From the NCBI RefSeq assembly GCF_048537545.1, contig NZ_CP183218.1: a stretch of 64,000 nucleotides of DNA. One strand, 5' to 3'. The stretch comes from Chania fonticola_B (GTDB taxonomy: Bacteria; Pseudomonadota; Gammaproteobacteria; Enterobacterales; Enterobacteriaceae). Below the pieces are notes generated by a model. That model was not told the DNA's origin. It saw only the letters and a list, made by a program, of their open reading frames with translations, and made no database searches. This document shows, piece after piece, positions 9,465-19,043 of the stretch (the stretch's first letter is position 1; every line of letters begins with the position of its first letter). Position numbers and translations under genes: made by a program.

Positions 9465-11819
9465 ATGAAAAAAGATTTCCACGCCATCATTGCCGCCATG
9501 ACTGCCGAGGATAAAGTGGCGCTGCTCAGCGGTAGCGGCTTGTGGCGCACGGCCAGTTTCCCGCAGCATGGCATTAGCGACATTGTGATGACGGATGGCA
9601 CCTACGGCGTCCGTTACAGCACCAGCCAAATCGAACAGGGGGAAAATTGGCACATTAGCGATTTTCTGGCCGTGATTGGCCAAAGCGCAGGCGAGGTAGA
9701 GCAGGAAGAACAAAAAGGCGGCTCTGAGGCGCTGTTCAGCAAATCCAAACCGGCCACCTGCTTCCCGAATGGTTCAACCCTCGCCTGCAGTTGGGACGTG
9801 GATCTGGTGTACCAAATGGGTGAGGCGTTGGCCAAAGAGTGCCAGGAGATGGGCGTAGGCATTCTGCTTGGGCCGGGGATCAATATTCGTCGCACGCCTT
9901 TGGCAGGCCGTGGCTATGAATATTACTCGGAGGATCCGGTAGTCAGCGGTGACGTGGCCGCAGCTCTGATCAACGGACTGCAGGACGGTGGCGTGGGTGC
10001 CAGCCTGAAGCACTTTGCCGCCAACAACTCAGAATACCGCCGTACCGAAATGGATTCGGTGGTGGAAGAACGGGCGCTGCGGGAGATTTACCTCTCGGGA
10101 TTCAAGCGGGCAATCGACAAATCCAACCCCTGGACGGTGATGTCGTCCTATAACCGGCTCAATGGCGTGCAAACCTCGCAGCATCACTGGCTGCTAACCG
10201 AGGTGCTGCGCAATGAGTGGCGTTATGATGGGCTGGTGATGTCCGACTGGTACGGCATCAAAGACCGGCCCGCTTCTTTGCTGGCGGGTAACGATTTGGC
10301 CATGCCGGAAACCCAGCGTGATAAACAGGAGCTGTTGCAAGCGATCGAACGCGGAGAGATCCCTACAGAGATTCTCGATACAGCCTGCTTGCGGATGTTA
10401 ACCCTGCTCGACAAGGTGCAGCGCCACCGCAAGCCGGGCACCAAGGCCGATTACCCGCAACATCATCGCTTGGCACAACAGTTGGCTGTCGAATCGATGG
10501 TGTTATTGAAAAACGAAGGGAATATCCTGCCGCTGCAAGCCGGCAAGAAAACCACCATCGCCGTATTGGGTAAACCGGCGCAGGAGCCGGTGATCCAGGG
10601 CTCGGGCTGTGCTACCACCGTGCCTTACATGCTCGATCGTCCGCTGGATGAAATTTTCGAGGTGGCCGGTAACGACTTCCAGATCGATTATGCCATCGGC
10701 ACACCCGATGATAATCACGTCGACCCGCAAGCGCAGGCACATGCGGTTGAGCTAGCCAGCAAGGCGGACGTTGCCGTGGTGTTCGTCAGCACTGCCATTG
10801 GCGAAGATGGCGAAAACGGCGATCGCCGGGATCTGAATATCTTGCCTAGCCATGAAGCGCTGATCCGTGCGGTAGCCAAACGGCAGCCCAATGTGGTGGT
10901 CGTGTTGGCTAACAGCGATGCGGTGGTGATGCCTTGGCTATCAGACTGCAAAGCCCTGCTGGAGACCTTCTTTGCGGGCCAGGGCATGGGCCGTGCGGTG
11001 GCGGATATTCTATTTGGCCGGGCCAACCCCTGTGGCAAGCTGACGGTTACGGTGCCTAACACTCTGGAAGAAACTCCGGCCTGGCTCGATTACCCAGGTG
11101 AAAACCTGCGCCATCACTACAGCGAAGGGCTGTATGTCGGATATCGCTACTACGACCGACGTAAGCTGACGCCGCAGTTCCCATTCGGTTTTGGCCTGAG
11201 CTATAGCCAGTTTAGCTATGCCAAGCTGGCGACTTCGGTCACGGAACTTGAGGAGGGGCAGCCCTTAACCGTCAGCGTTGAGGTGACCAACCATGGCGAT
11301 CGGGCCGGTAAAGAGATCGTACAGCTTTACCTGACTGCACCGCAGGGAGATCTGGCACGTGAAGTCCTGGCGGTGAAAGCCTTTGCCAAAGTGCACCTTG
11401 AGGCGGGTGAAAGCAAAATGGTGACTATGACGCTCGAATGGCTGGACTTTGCCTGTTTCCATCCAGGCATGGCCGCTTGGGTGGTCGATCCTGGCGAGTA
11501 CCAGCTTCACGTAGCGCGTTCTTCGCGGGATATTGCACTGAGCACGGTGGTCAAGCTGTGCGCCAAGCCCTATTATTTACCGCTAAAGGTGGATAATTCG
11601 TTGCAACAGCTGATCGCTACCCCGCAGGCTTTTGACCGCGTGGTGAAGTTATTGGTCAGCAAAAACGGCATGCCGGAGGCGCTGATGCGCGAAAAGCTCA
11701 TCGCGATTGCTCCGGATCTGTTCTGCGGCCTGTTTATCGCCCTGACGGAGTTCCTGGCTATTGCTATTACTCAGCAGGAGTTGGAGGCTGTATTAGCGGA
11801 GCCTGCTGGGAGCCATTGA
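9465..11819 (+). CDS. Glycoside hydrolase family 3 beta-glucosidase/xylosidase
   Basis: 784 aa, the usual length for three-domain GH3 enzymes: an N-terminal TIM barrel, an alpha/beta sandwich from about residue 350 (ESMVLLKNEGNILPL), and a C-terminal fibronectin III-like domain (about 590-700). The nucleophile is Asp261 in GLVMSDWYG, and the substrate-binding KHF pattern is at 182-184 (LKHFAANNSE). There is no signal peptide, so it is cytoplasmic and would cleave a glycoside brought in by the symporter 15 bases upstream. Glucosidase and xylosidase activities cannot be separated by eye. Two inverted GC-rich hairpins follow the stop. Confidence 0.9.
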   Translation: MKKDFHAIIAAMTAEDKVALLSGSGLWRTASFPQHGISDIVMTDGTYGVRYSTSQIEQGENWHISDFLAVIGQSAGEVEQEEQKGGSEALFSKSKPATCFPNGSTLACSWDVDLVYQMGEALAKECQEMGVGILLGPGINIRRTPLAGRGYEYYSEDPVVSGDVAAALINGLQDGGVGASLKHFAANNSEYRRTEMDSVVEERALREIYLSGFKRAIDKSNPWTVMSSYNRLNGVQTSQHHWLLTEVLRNEWRYDGLVMSDWYGIKDRPASLLAGNDLAMPETQRDKQELLQAIERGEIPTEILDTACLRMLTLLDKVQRHRKPGTKADYPQHHRLAQQLAVESMVLLKNEGNILPLQAGKKTTIAVLGKPAQEPVIQGSGCATTVPYMLDRPLDEIFEVAGNDFQIDYAIGTPDDNHVDPQAQAHAVELASKADVAVVFVSTAIGEDGENGDRRDLNILPSHEALIRAVAKRQPNVVVVLANSDAVVMPWLSDCKALLETFFAGQGMGRAVADILFGRANPCGKLTVTVPNTLEETPAWLDYPGENLRHHYSEGLYVGYRYYDRRKLTPQFPFGFGLSYSQFSYAKLATSVTELEEGQPLTVSVEVTNHGDRAGKEIVQLYLTAPQGDLAREVLAVKAFAKVHLEAGESKMVTMTLEWLDFACFHPGMAAWVVDPGEYQLHVARSSRDIALSTVVKLCAKPYYLPLKVDNSLQQLIATPQAFDRVVKLLVSKNGMPEALMREKLIAIAPDLFCGLFIALTEFLAIAITQQELEAVLAEPAGSH

Positions 11820-11827
11820 GCCGCCAG

Positions 11828-11995
11828 CCCCTCACCCCACCCCTCTCCCACAGGGAGAGGGAGCTGGTACGGTGATGTAATTTGGTTAAGAGCGATAGGT
11901 ATGAGGTGTTGGTTCGATGCAAAGGTTGAACACAGGGATCACACGGTGGCACGGGCTGTCCCCTCTCCTTGGGGAGAGGGTTAGGGTGAGGGAGA
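11828..11995. repeat. Pair of inverted palindromic intergenic repeats (REP/BIME-like)
   Basis: Two copies of a GC-rich element face each other: 11828-11866 with a perfect hairpin CCCTCTCCC-ACA-GGGAGAGGG (11841-11861), and an inverted copy at 11960-11994 with CCCCTCTCC-TT-GGGGAGAGG. Related copies occur at 23450-23773, and a similar stem at 33143-33166. They probably act as terminators or mRNA-stabilising structures between the glucosidase and AraC genes. The family name is not known to me. Confidence 0.7.
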
Positions 11996-12046
11996 AAGAT
12001 CCCACCCCCGTATTTTCATCACCAGCCTCTGGGGATAAATAAGCCG

Positions 12047-13021
12047 ATGTTTCCTTTCTCTGTCACCCGGCAACCCAAGCCGCAATCCCATCCGCAGGCG
12101 CAAGCAGCGACCCATGAGGGCAGCGGCTATGAACTGATCTCGTTTGACGCCGAAAAGCTCAACGTCTTCGCCGCCGAGGTTTACTACTGCGAACCCCATT
12201 GGCACTCTGCCCCTGAGCTGATCTGCATCTTGTCCGGCGAGTTTTCCGTGACCCTAGGCCATGCCACCTCGGTAGCCAGTGCGGGCAGCATGTTGTATAT
12301 CAACCCGGATGAAATTCATTCTCTTGAAGCTCGCGCCCCAAACAGCCAACTGCTGACCATCCAGTTTTCCCCCCATCTGTTTGATGAAACCCATCCGGCC
12401 CCGCTGATATTTAATCAGGGCGACCGCGCAACAGAGCGGCAAATTAGCAATGCCGTGATCGCCCTGCTCGATAACCTGGTCACCGCACACCCCTCGTTTA
12501 CCCGCATTGCCCTGGTTTATCATCTGTTGGGCACGCTTGCCGCCGCAGCGCCAAACCAGGCAGATCAACAGCAGGTTGGCGTCAGGAAAAAAGACCAACA
12601 GTTGGTCAAATACGGTATTGAGTTTATCAACCAGCATTTTGACGATGAGCTCAACCTGGCCACCATTGCCGAGCACGCTGGCGTCAGCTACCACCACTTT
12701 TCCCGTATCTTCAAAAAGATCAGCGGCTACAATTTTAAAGAATATCTGACCATGATCAGAATTAATAAGGCCAAACTGCTGCTGAAAGACACCAATATCC
12801 CGATCACCGACATCAGCTACACCTGCGGTTTCAGCGGCCATAAACAGCTGATTTTTGCCTTTAACAAATATTGCCGCATGACGCCAACCGAGTTCCGAAA
12901 AAGCTACCTTACCGCCATCAATTCGGCGGCAGAGCTGCAGATCATGACCGATTTCCGCTGTCTGCCACTGGATCGGCAGATCGTTGCACGTTTACAAAGC
13001 TTCAACGCTGACCCGCAATAA
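12047..13021 (+). CDS. AraC-family transcriptional regulator of the glycoside operon
   Basis: 324 aa. The N-terminal half is a cupin-like sensor domain (HWHSAPELICILSGEFSVTLG at about residues 51-71, then YINPDEIHSLEA). The C-terminal half has two helix-turn-helix motifs: LATIAEHAGVSYHHFSRIFKK and ITDISYTCGFSGHKQLIFAFNKY, with the conserved ending MTPTEFRKSY. It follows the GH3 gene on the same strand and is the likely sugar-responsive activator of the symporter-glucosidase operon, although the hairpin pair between them suggests separate expression. A GGGG ribosome site lies about 13 bases before the ATG, which is long, so the start is moderately sure. Confidence 0.85.
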   Translation: MFPFSVTRQPKPQSHPQAQAATHEGSGYELISFDAEKLNVFAAEVYYCEPHWHSAPELICILSGEFSVTLGHATSVASAGSMLYINPDEIHSLEARAPNSQLLTIQFSPHLFDETHPAPLIFNQGDRATERQISNAVIALLDNLVTAHPSFTRIALVYHLLGTLAAAAPNQADQQQVGVRKKDQQLVKYGIEFINQHFDDELNLATIAEHAGVSYHHFSRIFKKISGYNFKEYLTMIRINKAKLLLKDTNIPITDISYTCGFSGHKQLIFAFNKYCRMTPTEFRKSYLTAINSAAELQIMTDFRCLPLDRQIVARLQSFNADPQ

Positions 13022-13132
13022 TTAAAATAATCATTGCCCTATGCCGCCCATGGCTATACTTACCGCAGTAGCTACCGCAGGTATCGCCGTTGCCTGAACT
13101 CTCCTGTCTTAACTGTCTGTGGAGCCGTGCCC

Positions 13133-14638
13133 ATGAGCAAATCAGCTAAAACTCCCCGCCCTGTTAAAGCCCCAAGCTATCTGGATGCTCTACTGCCGAT
13201 AGTGACGTTGATTTTGCTGGTCGGATCTTCCGTTGCTCTGTTTGGACTTGAAGCCGTCAACGGTCCTTTGCAGGTGGCCATCATCCTAAGCACCATGATC
13301 ACCGCTATGGTCATCCTGAAGAATGGCCATAGCTGGGAGGAGGTTTCCGAGTCTGGCCGCAAAGGCATTGCCACCATCTCGGGGGCCATTTTTATCCTGT
13401 TTTCCGTTGGGGCGCTGATTGGCACCTGGAACATGTCCGGCACCATTCCTACCATGGTGTATTACGGCATTATCATGATCACCCCCAACTGGTTCTACCC
13501 GATAGCCTTTTTGGTCTGCGTTGGCGTCTCTTTAAGTATTGGCAGCTCCTGGACCACGGCGGGCACCTTGGGAGTCGGGTTGGTTGGGCTGGCCAATATG
13601 CTGGGGATATCACCAGAAATTACTGCTGGTGCCGTAATTTCCGGGGCTTACGTGGGTGACAAGATCTCGCCGCTGTCTGAAAGTACCGTATTGGCCGCTC
13701 AGCTCAACGGCGTCGAATTGTATAAACATATTCGCGCCCAGCTTTGGACCACCATTCCGGCGGCGGTCATTGCCCTGATCGGTTTTATTCTGTTAGGGCT
13801 AAATCAGCACAGTGCCTTTGATGCCACCATCACCAACAACGAACTGACCCGTTTTAACGAACTGTTCCACATCACCCCGTGGAACCTGTTGCCGCTGGTT
13901 TTCCTGTTGGCATTATCGGTAGCCAAGGTGCCCGCCCCGTTAGCCATCATGTGCTCGGCCTTGATGGCGGGGATCATGACGTCCTTTATGCAACCGCAGG
14001 TGATCGAACGCTTTATTGTCGAACCCGGTCTTGCCAGCCCGCTGTTGGCCATCAAGGCGGCCTGGCTGGCGATGGCGACCGGCTTCCAGGAGAACTCAGG
14101 TATAGAACAGATTGATGCCCTGCTGTCACGCGGCGGTATGGACAGCATGTTGTTTACGATCTGGCTGATTATCGGCGCGGTGACGTTTGGTATTATGGTG
14201 GATGACTTCGGCCTGCTGAACAAACTGGTTACGCCGCTGCTGCTGCGGGCCAAAACCGTGGGCAAGCTGTTTACCTCGGTGGTTGCTACCGCGATTGGGC
14301 TGAATATTGCCGCGGGCGATCAGTATATTGCGCTGCTGCTACCTACCCGGCTGTACCGTGCCGAATTTGCCAAGCGGGGGCTGGCGCCTGAGAACCTGTC
14401 GCGCATCGTTTCGGATGCCGGGATTGTCACCTCACCGCTGATCCCTTGGAACTCCTGCGGCGCTTATATGGCTGCGGTACTGGGTGTCTCGACCATGGCC
14501 TACATGCCGTTTGCCATCTTTAATATTGCCGCACCGCTGATCACTCTGGCACTAGGCATCACCGGCTTTAATATTCGCCATATCCCGGTGGCTGCCCCGT
14601 CAGAAGGAGATAATCCGAGCCGTAAAGCGGTTGAGTAA
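13133..14638 (+). CDS. NhaC-family Na+/H+ antiporter
   Basis: 501 aa with about 11-12 hydrophobic segments. NhaC features include GVSLSIGSSWTTAGTLGVG, GAYVGDKISPLSESTVLAAQ and AAGDQYIALLLPTRLYR, followed by SDAGIVTSPLIPWNSCGAYM near the C-terminus. These proteins exchange cytoplasmic Na+, or in some cases malate/lactate pairs, for protons. The start is ATG 13133 with GGAG 8 bases upstream; the frame extends to 13034 without a ribosome site. Its last 39 bases overlap the 3' end of the convergent acyltransferase gene, so neither has room for a terminator between them. Confidence 0.85.
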   Translation: MSKSAKTPRPVKAPSYLDALLPIVTLILLVGSSVALFGLEAVNGPLQVAIILSTMITAMVILKNGHSWEEVSESGRKGIATISGAIFILFSVGALIGTWNMSGTIPTMVYYGIIMITPNWFYPIAFLVCVGVSLSIGSSWTTAGTLGVGLVGLANMLGISPEITAGAVISGAYVGDKISPLSESTVLAAQLNGVELYKHIRAQLWTTIPAAVIALIGFILLGLNQHSAFDATITNNELTRFNELFHITPWNLLPLVFLLALSVAKVPAPLAIMCSALMAGIMTSFMQPQVIERFIVEPGLASPLLAIKAAWLAMATGFQENSGIEQIDALLSRGGMDSMLFTIWLIIGAVTFGIMVDDFGLLNKLVTPLLLRAKTVGKLFTSVVATAIGLNIAAGDQYIALLLPTRLYRAEFAKRGLAPENLSRIVSDAGIVTSPLIPWNSCGAYMAAVLGVSTMAYMPFAIFNIAAPLITLALGITGFNIRHIPVAAPSEGDNPSRKAVE

Positions 14639-15568
14639 CAACAACCGTGAAACCAATACCGAGGCCACAAAAACCAGGACCAGTAAGGTAAATTTAAGCG
14701 TGGCGTCATTAAAGTCATACAGCGTAGTAATGAAATAGAACACGCTGTAGTGAACGATATAGACGCCCACCATCGCTGGGCTGATAAACTCCACGACGCG
14801 GGTAAGCAATCGGCTCTTGATGGCGATATTATCAAACAGGATAAACAGCGCCAGGCTCATGCCCAACAGGTGCAAGTGCTCCAATACAAACCAGCCGGCG
14901 ACGCTGATCTGGGTATGGGTTGATAGGTAAAGTTCGTAGAAATACATGGAGATACCGATGGGGATCACCAGCAGCCTGGCGGCCCACTGCACGCTGGGTT
15001 TTTTGGTGAACCTGCGACCCGGTGCTTCCCCCAGCACATGGCCAATAATGTAGTAGCCGCCCCAGACCCAAATAAACGAATAACTGGAGATAAACAGCGG
15101 GTCATCTTGGGTATCCAACGGGCTGAAAATGTCCAACAGGGCAATAACGGCAACCAGCCCGGCAAACACGGCCGCAGTGATTTTCAAATGTTTAATACCC
15201 TTAAGGATGATGGGGTAAATTAAATAGATGATCCCCATATTGAGTAATATGCCATTTTGTAGAATATATCCCTGATGAATGTATTGGGTTTTGATCAAGG
15301 ATGAAACAATGTTCCAGAAAATCATGATCAGGATAATGGATTTTATTTTCACCATGATTTCTTGCCTGGTGAGTTTCTCCACCTCATCCATATAACCGAT
15401 AATGATAAAAAACAACGGTTTGGCGATAATAGATACAAAGTACAATATGCCCATGGTATTCGCATGGAGGAAACACTCGAAGGCACACATTTGGCTGGTC
15501 GAGAAGAAGGTGACGGCGGCAAAACAACTTAAACTCTTTAATGCCTGCTGGCTGACATTGTTGATCAT
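14600..15568 (-). CDS. Acyltransferase-3 family membrane protein (WecH/OafA-like)
   Basis: 322 aa with about ten hydrophobic segments. The beginning (SCFAAVTFFSTSQMCAFECFL) corresponds to the first helix of acyltransferase-3 proteins but lacks the usual RGIAxxxVxxxH motif, and the loop at residue 60 (IIIGYMDE) replaces the common FFxxSGF-type motif. Such proteins move acetyl or succinyl groups to surface sugars. Because the key histidine is not evident, catalytic activity is uncertain. The start is ATG 15568; the frame reaches 15601. The gene is AT-richer than its neighbours and overlaps the NhaC gene tail-to-tail by 39 bases. Confidence 0.6.
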   Translation of the reverse strand: MINNVSQQALKSLSCFAAVTFFSTSQMCAFECFLHANTMGILYFVSIIAKPLFFIIIGYMDEVEKLTRQEIMVKIKSIILIMIFWNIVSSLIKTQYIHQGYILQNGILLNMGIIYLIYPIILKGIKHLKITAAVFAGLVAVIALLDIFSPLDTQDDPLFISSYSFIWVWGGYYIIGHVLGEAPGRRFTKKPSVQWAARLLVIPIGISMYFYELYLSTHTQISVAGWFVLEHLHLLGMSLALFILFDNIAIKSRLLTRVVEFISPAMVGVYIVHYSVFYFITTLYDFNDATLKFTLLVLVFVASVLVSRLLLLNRFTARIISF

Positions 15569-16134
15569 GGTTTTCCATCCATCACCGGGTTGACGTGACA
15601 CACCCTACTGTTTTTTATAAAAATAATCTTAGTACATTAACACTCACTGCACAACGCGCATCTTTAACCATGATCCGAATGACTACTCATATCATAGGAG
15701 TTTTCCTAGAATCCGATAGACAGGTTTTGATATATTAACTATTTTTATACAACCTGCATTTTTATGCTTGAAACACATTGAGCCCCCAAGCCAGTAACAA
15801 CCCGTTACTTTTTATTATGTTATTGATTTTATTTAAAAAAATGACAAATATAATTATATCTGCAAGTTACAACCCGCCAAAATAAAGCATTATCATCAAT
15901 TTTATTAGCTTTAAAGGATTGTTAATCAAGAATATTCTCATGATTGGTTTTTTATTCCGTCAGGCGACGGCGTTTCACCTGCAATCGGAATCAACAGTGC
16001 TGATGTTGAAGAAAAAAGTTATTTGCGACAGGAAAATTTGCCGGTTATGACTATGATTTAATCGTAAGTCGGTTGGTAACGTTATCCTTTAATTACGCAA
16101 TACTTTATTTGACTTGGTGTCAGTAAGGAAAACC
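15569..16134. other. AT-rich intergenic region upstream of arcD
   Basis: 566 bases without a convincing gene on either strand. It holds short palindromes (TAGGA-GTTT-TCCTA near 15697, AGAATATTCT at 15929-15938) and probably promoters for the divergent acyltransferase and arcD. I could not assign an FNR or ArgR site with confidence. Confidence 0.5.
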
Positions 16135-17664
16135 ATGACGAGCTCATCAACGAATAAACTGTCCCTATGGTCACTCACCGCACTGGTAGTGGGCTCCATG
16201 ATAGGGGCCGGTATATTTTCTTTACCGGCTACCTTTGGACGCGCTACGGGAGGGTTTGGTGCCATTATCGCCTGGTGTATTGCGGGCGGCGGGATGTTAA
16301 TGCTGGCCTTTGTGTTTCAAACGCTGGCGCAACGTAAACCCGATCTCGATTCCGGCGTGTTTATCTATGCCAAAGCCGGATTCGGTGATTATCTGGGATT
16401 TGCCTCTGCACTTGGCTTCTGGGCCGGGACCTGTATTGGTAACGTCTCTTACTTTGTGCTGATCAAATCTACCCTGGGGGCCTTCTTCCCGATATTTGGC
16501 GACGGCAATACTATTCCCGCGGTGTTGTTTGCCTCGGTCATTCTTTGGGGATTCCACATTCTGGTACTGCGCGGGGTTAAAAGCGCTGCGGCGATCAACA
16601 CCATTGCCACCATCGCCAAAATCCTGCCGATCCTCATCTTTATCATTGTGCTGATCTTTGCCTTCAAAAGTGACGTGTTTGCACTCAACTTCTGGGGAAC
16701 ACCAGAGACCGCAGCCTCTGCAGCCTCTTTGGCAAGCGTGGGCGATCTCTCTCACCTTAACGACTACGGCTATGTAGGTCATGCCGCCGCCGCCATCGTC
16801 CCGACCGCGGAACCCGAATCCCTGTTCAGCCAGGTGCGCAGCACCATGTTGGTAACGGTATTCGTCTTCCTGGGGATTGAAGGTGCCAGCGTCTATTCCC
16901 GCTATGCCAAAGAACGCAGCCACGTGGGGATTGCCACGGTGTTGGGGTTCATCGGGGTGCTGTGCCTGTTGGTGCTGATCACCATGCTGTCTTACGGCGT
17001 GCTGCTCCGTCCCGATCTGGCGGCGTTGCGCCAACCTTCGATGGCGGGCGTGTTGGAAGCTATCGTTGGGCGCTGGGGGGCGATCTTCATCAGCGTGGGC
17101 CTGATTGTTTCGGTACTGGGCGCTTATCTCTCCTGGTCTTTGCTGGCGGCAGAAGTGCTGTTTTCCGCCGCGAAAAGCAAGAGTATGCCGAAAGTGTTCG
17201 CTACCGAAAACAGCAATGCGGTGCCCTCTTCTGCCGTCTGGCTGACCAACATCACCATTCAAGTGTTCTTAATCCTGACGCTGTTTAGTGATTACGCCTT
17301 CCAACTGGCGCTCGAACTGACCAGTTCCCTGACGCTGATCCCGTACCTGTTGGTGGGTGCCTATGGGCTGAAGCTGGCCATGACCGGCGAAACCTACGAA
17401 ACCGACAAACGCGATCATAAAAAGGATCTGATCTTCGCGCTGATCGCCACCTTCTACGCACTGCTGATGCTGTACGCCGGTGGTATGAAGTATCTGCTGC
17501 TCTCCGCCATCATCTATGGCCCAGGCACGCTGCTATACATTATGGCCAAACGTGAACAGCACGCAAAAGTGTTCACCCCGGCCGAGATGGGGCTCTTTGT
17601 AATCGTTATGGTCGCCGCCGTTGCTGCAATCTACAGCATTGCCACTGGCGTTATCACAATCTGA
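16135..17664 (+). CDS. arcD: Arginine:ornithine antiporter-type APC transporter
   Basis: 509 aa with about 12-13 hydrophobic segments. The first helix carries the basic amino acid/polyamine antiporter signature LVVGSMIGAGIFSLPATFGRATGGFGA, and GIEGASVYSRYAKERSHVG is typical of the ArcD/LysI-type exchangers. The start is ATG 16135 with AAGGAAAA just upstream. It lies 15 bases before arcA, so it most likely brings in arginine in exchange for ornithine or citrulline for arginine deiminase. A one-to-one ornithine exchange would need ArcB, which is not next to it. Confidence 0.85.
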   Translation: MTSSSTNKLSLWSLTALVVGSMIGAGIFSLPATFGRATGGFGAIIAWCIAGGGMLMLAFVFQTLAQRKPDLDSGVFIYAKAGFGDYLGFASALGFWAGTCIGNVSYFVLIKSTLGAFFPIFGDGNTIPAVLFASVILWGFHILVLRGVKSAAAINTIATIAKILPILIFIIVLIFAFKSDVFALNFWGTPETAASAASLASVGDLSHLNDYGYVGHAAAAIVPTAEPESLFSQVRSTMLVTVFVFLGIEGASVYSRYAKERSHVGIATVLGFIGVLCLLVLITMLSYGVLLRPDLAALRQPSMAGVLEAIVGRWGAIFISVGLIVSVLGAYLSWSLLAAEVLFSAAKSKSMPKVFATENSNAVPSSAVWLTNITIQVFLILTLFSDYAFQLALELTSSLTLIPYLLVGAYGLKLAMTGETYETDKRDHKKDLIFALIATFYALLMLYAGGMKYLLLSAIIYGPGTLLYIMAKREQHAKVFTPAEMGLFVIVMVAAVAAIYSIATGVITI

Positions 17665-17679
17665 TCGAGGCAAGTCATT

Positions 17680-18954
17680 ATGTCGACTAAAAAAAAGACG
17701 CAGTCCAAGTTTGGTGTTCATTCAGAAGTAGGGAAATTACATAAAGTCATGGTCTGCGCCCCTGGCAAGGCGCATAACCGGCTAACGCCGAGTAATTGTG
17801 ATGAGCTGTTGTTTGATGACGTGCTGTGGGTTGAGCGCGCCAAGCGTGACCATTTTGACTTCATGACCAAGATGCGTGAACACGGCGTGGACGTGGTGGA
17901 AATGCACAACCTGCTGGCTGAAACCCTGGCGCTGCCCGAAGCCAGAAAGTGGATCCTGGATCAGCAGATTGTGCCTAATGAAGTGTCACTGGGGATCTTG
18001 AATGAAACCCGCAGCTTCCTTGATGGCCTGGCACCACGGGCGTTGGCGGAGGTGCTGATCGGTGGCCTTTCCACTACCGAGCTGGCCAAAGAAGGCTATG
18101 CCGACCACGAAGAGCTGAAACTGATCCGCGAAGCGGTAGGCATTACCGAATACCTGCTGCCACCGCTGCCGAATACCTTATATACCCGTGATACCACCTG
18201 CTGGATCTACGGCGGCGTGACCTTGAACCCGCTGTATTGGCCTGCCCGTCACGAAGAAACCATTCTGACCACGGCGATCTACAAGTTCCACCCAGACTTT
18301 GGCGAAGCCAATGTTAACGTCTGGTGGGGGGACCCAACGGTGCACCACGGTACCGCCACGCTCGAAGGTGGGGACGTGATGCCGATCGGCAACAAAACGG
18401 TGCTGATTGGGATGAGTGAGCGTACTTCGCATCAGGCGATCACCCAGCTGGCCGCCGCGCTGTTTGCCAACAAACATTCCGGCGTTGAACGAGTGATGAT
18501 TGCCGCCATGCCGAAACTGCGTGCCGCCATGCACCTGGATACGGTCTTTACCTTCTGCGACCGCGATGTAGTGACGCTCTACCCGGCTATCGTCAATCAG
18601 ATCAAAACCTTCTCGCTGCGCCCGGATTCTGGCCCAACCGGCATGAAGCTGAGCCGCGATAAAGGCACCTTTGTTGAAGCCATTGCCGGAGCACTGAACC
18701 TGAAAAAACTGCGGGTGGTGGAAACCGAAGGCAACGACTACGACACCGAACGCCAACAGTGGGACAGCGGCAACAACATGGTGGCGCTCTCTCCTGGGGT
18801 GGTGCTGGCTTACGACCGTAATACCAAAACCAATACCCAACTGCGTAAAGAAGGGGTTGAGGTGATTGAGATTGTCGGTAGTGAGCTGGGCCGTGGCCGT
18901 GGCGGCGGCCACTGTATGACCTGCCCGATTATCCGCGATGCCATTGATTACTAA
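17680..18954 (+). CDS. arcA: Arginine deiminase
   Basis: 424 aa. It hydrolyses L-arginine to citrulline and ammonia in the cytoplasm. Visible features are the opening GVHSEVGKLHKVMVCAPG, the substrate and catalytic regions LEGGDVMPIG and MHLDTVFTFCDRD, and the C-terminal GRGRGGGHCMTCP, in which Cys412 is the nucleophile. Length and ends match bacterial ArcA well. It is the second gene of arcD-arcA and is followed 18 bases later by a strong terminator, so arcB and arcC are not in this operon. The enzyme may serve acid resistance or nitrogen supply unless arcBC lie elsewhere. Confidence 0.95.
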   Translation: MSTKKKTQSKFGVHSEVGKLHKVMVCAPGKAHNRLTPSNCDELLFDDVLWVERAKRDHFDFMTKMREHGVDVVEMHNLLAETLALPEARKWILDQQIVPNEVSLGILNETRSFLDGLAPRALAEVLIGGLSTTELAKEGYADHEELKLIREAVGITEYLLPPLPNTLYTRDTTCWIYGGVTLNPLYWPARHEETILTTAIYKFHPDFGEANVNVWWGDPTVHHGTATLEGGDVMPIGNKTVLIGMSERTSHQAITQLAAALFANKHSGVERVMIAAMPKLRAAMHLDTVFTFCDRDVVTLYPAIVNQIKTFSLRPDSGPTGMKLSRDKGTFVEAIAGALNLKKLRVVETEGNDYDTERQQWDSGNNMVALSPGVVLAYDRNTKTNTQLRKEGVEVIEIVGSELGRGRGGGHCMTCPIIRDAIDY

Positions 18955-18971
18955 TCGCCAGGCGTGATCGG

Positions 18972-18999
18972 AAAAGGCCGGATTTTCCGGCCTTTTTTA
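18972..18999 (+). terminator. Rho-independent terminator after arcA
   Basis: AAAAGGCCGG, loop ATTTT, CCGGCCTTTT and further T residues form a 10-bp stem with a U tract on the plus strand. The A-rich left arm also allows termination of the convergent bla transcript. Confidence 0.85.
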
Positions 19000-19043
19000 T
19001 GCTGAAAAAATCACTGCGCATCTACGCGATGAATATCCCCGAT

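Noticed and set aside
8952..9713. 253-codon frame antisense to the symporter and glucosidase junction
   Set aside because: It spans two well-supported genes and their ribosome site; no recognisable domain.
12254..12841. 195-codon frame antisense to the AraC regulator
   Set aside because: Fully inside a clear AraC gene and without motifs.
16297..17262. 321-codon open frame antisense to arcD
   Set aside because: It mirrors the strong codon bias of arcD, is rich in His, Gln and Arg with no family pattern, and has no ribosome site.
18178..18912. 244-codon open frame antisense to arcA
   Set aside because: Shadow of a highly conserved gene; low-complexity composition and no start signal.
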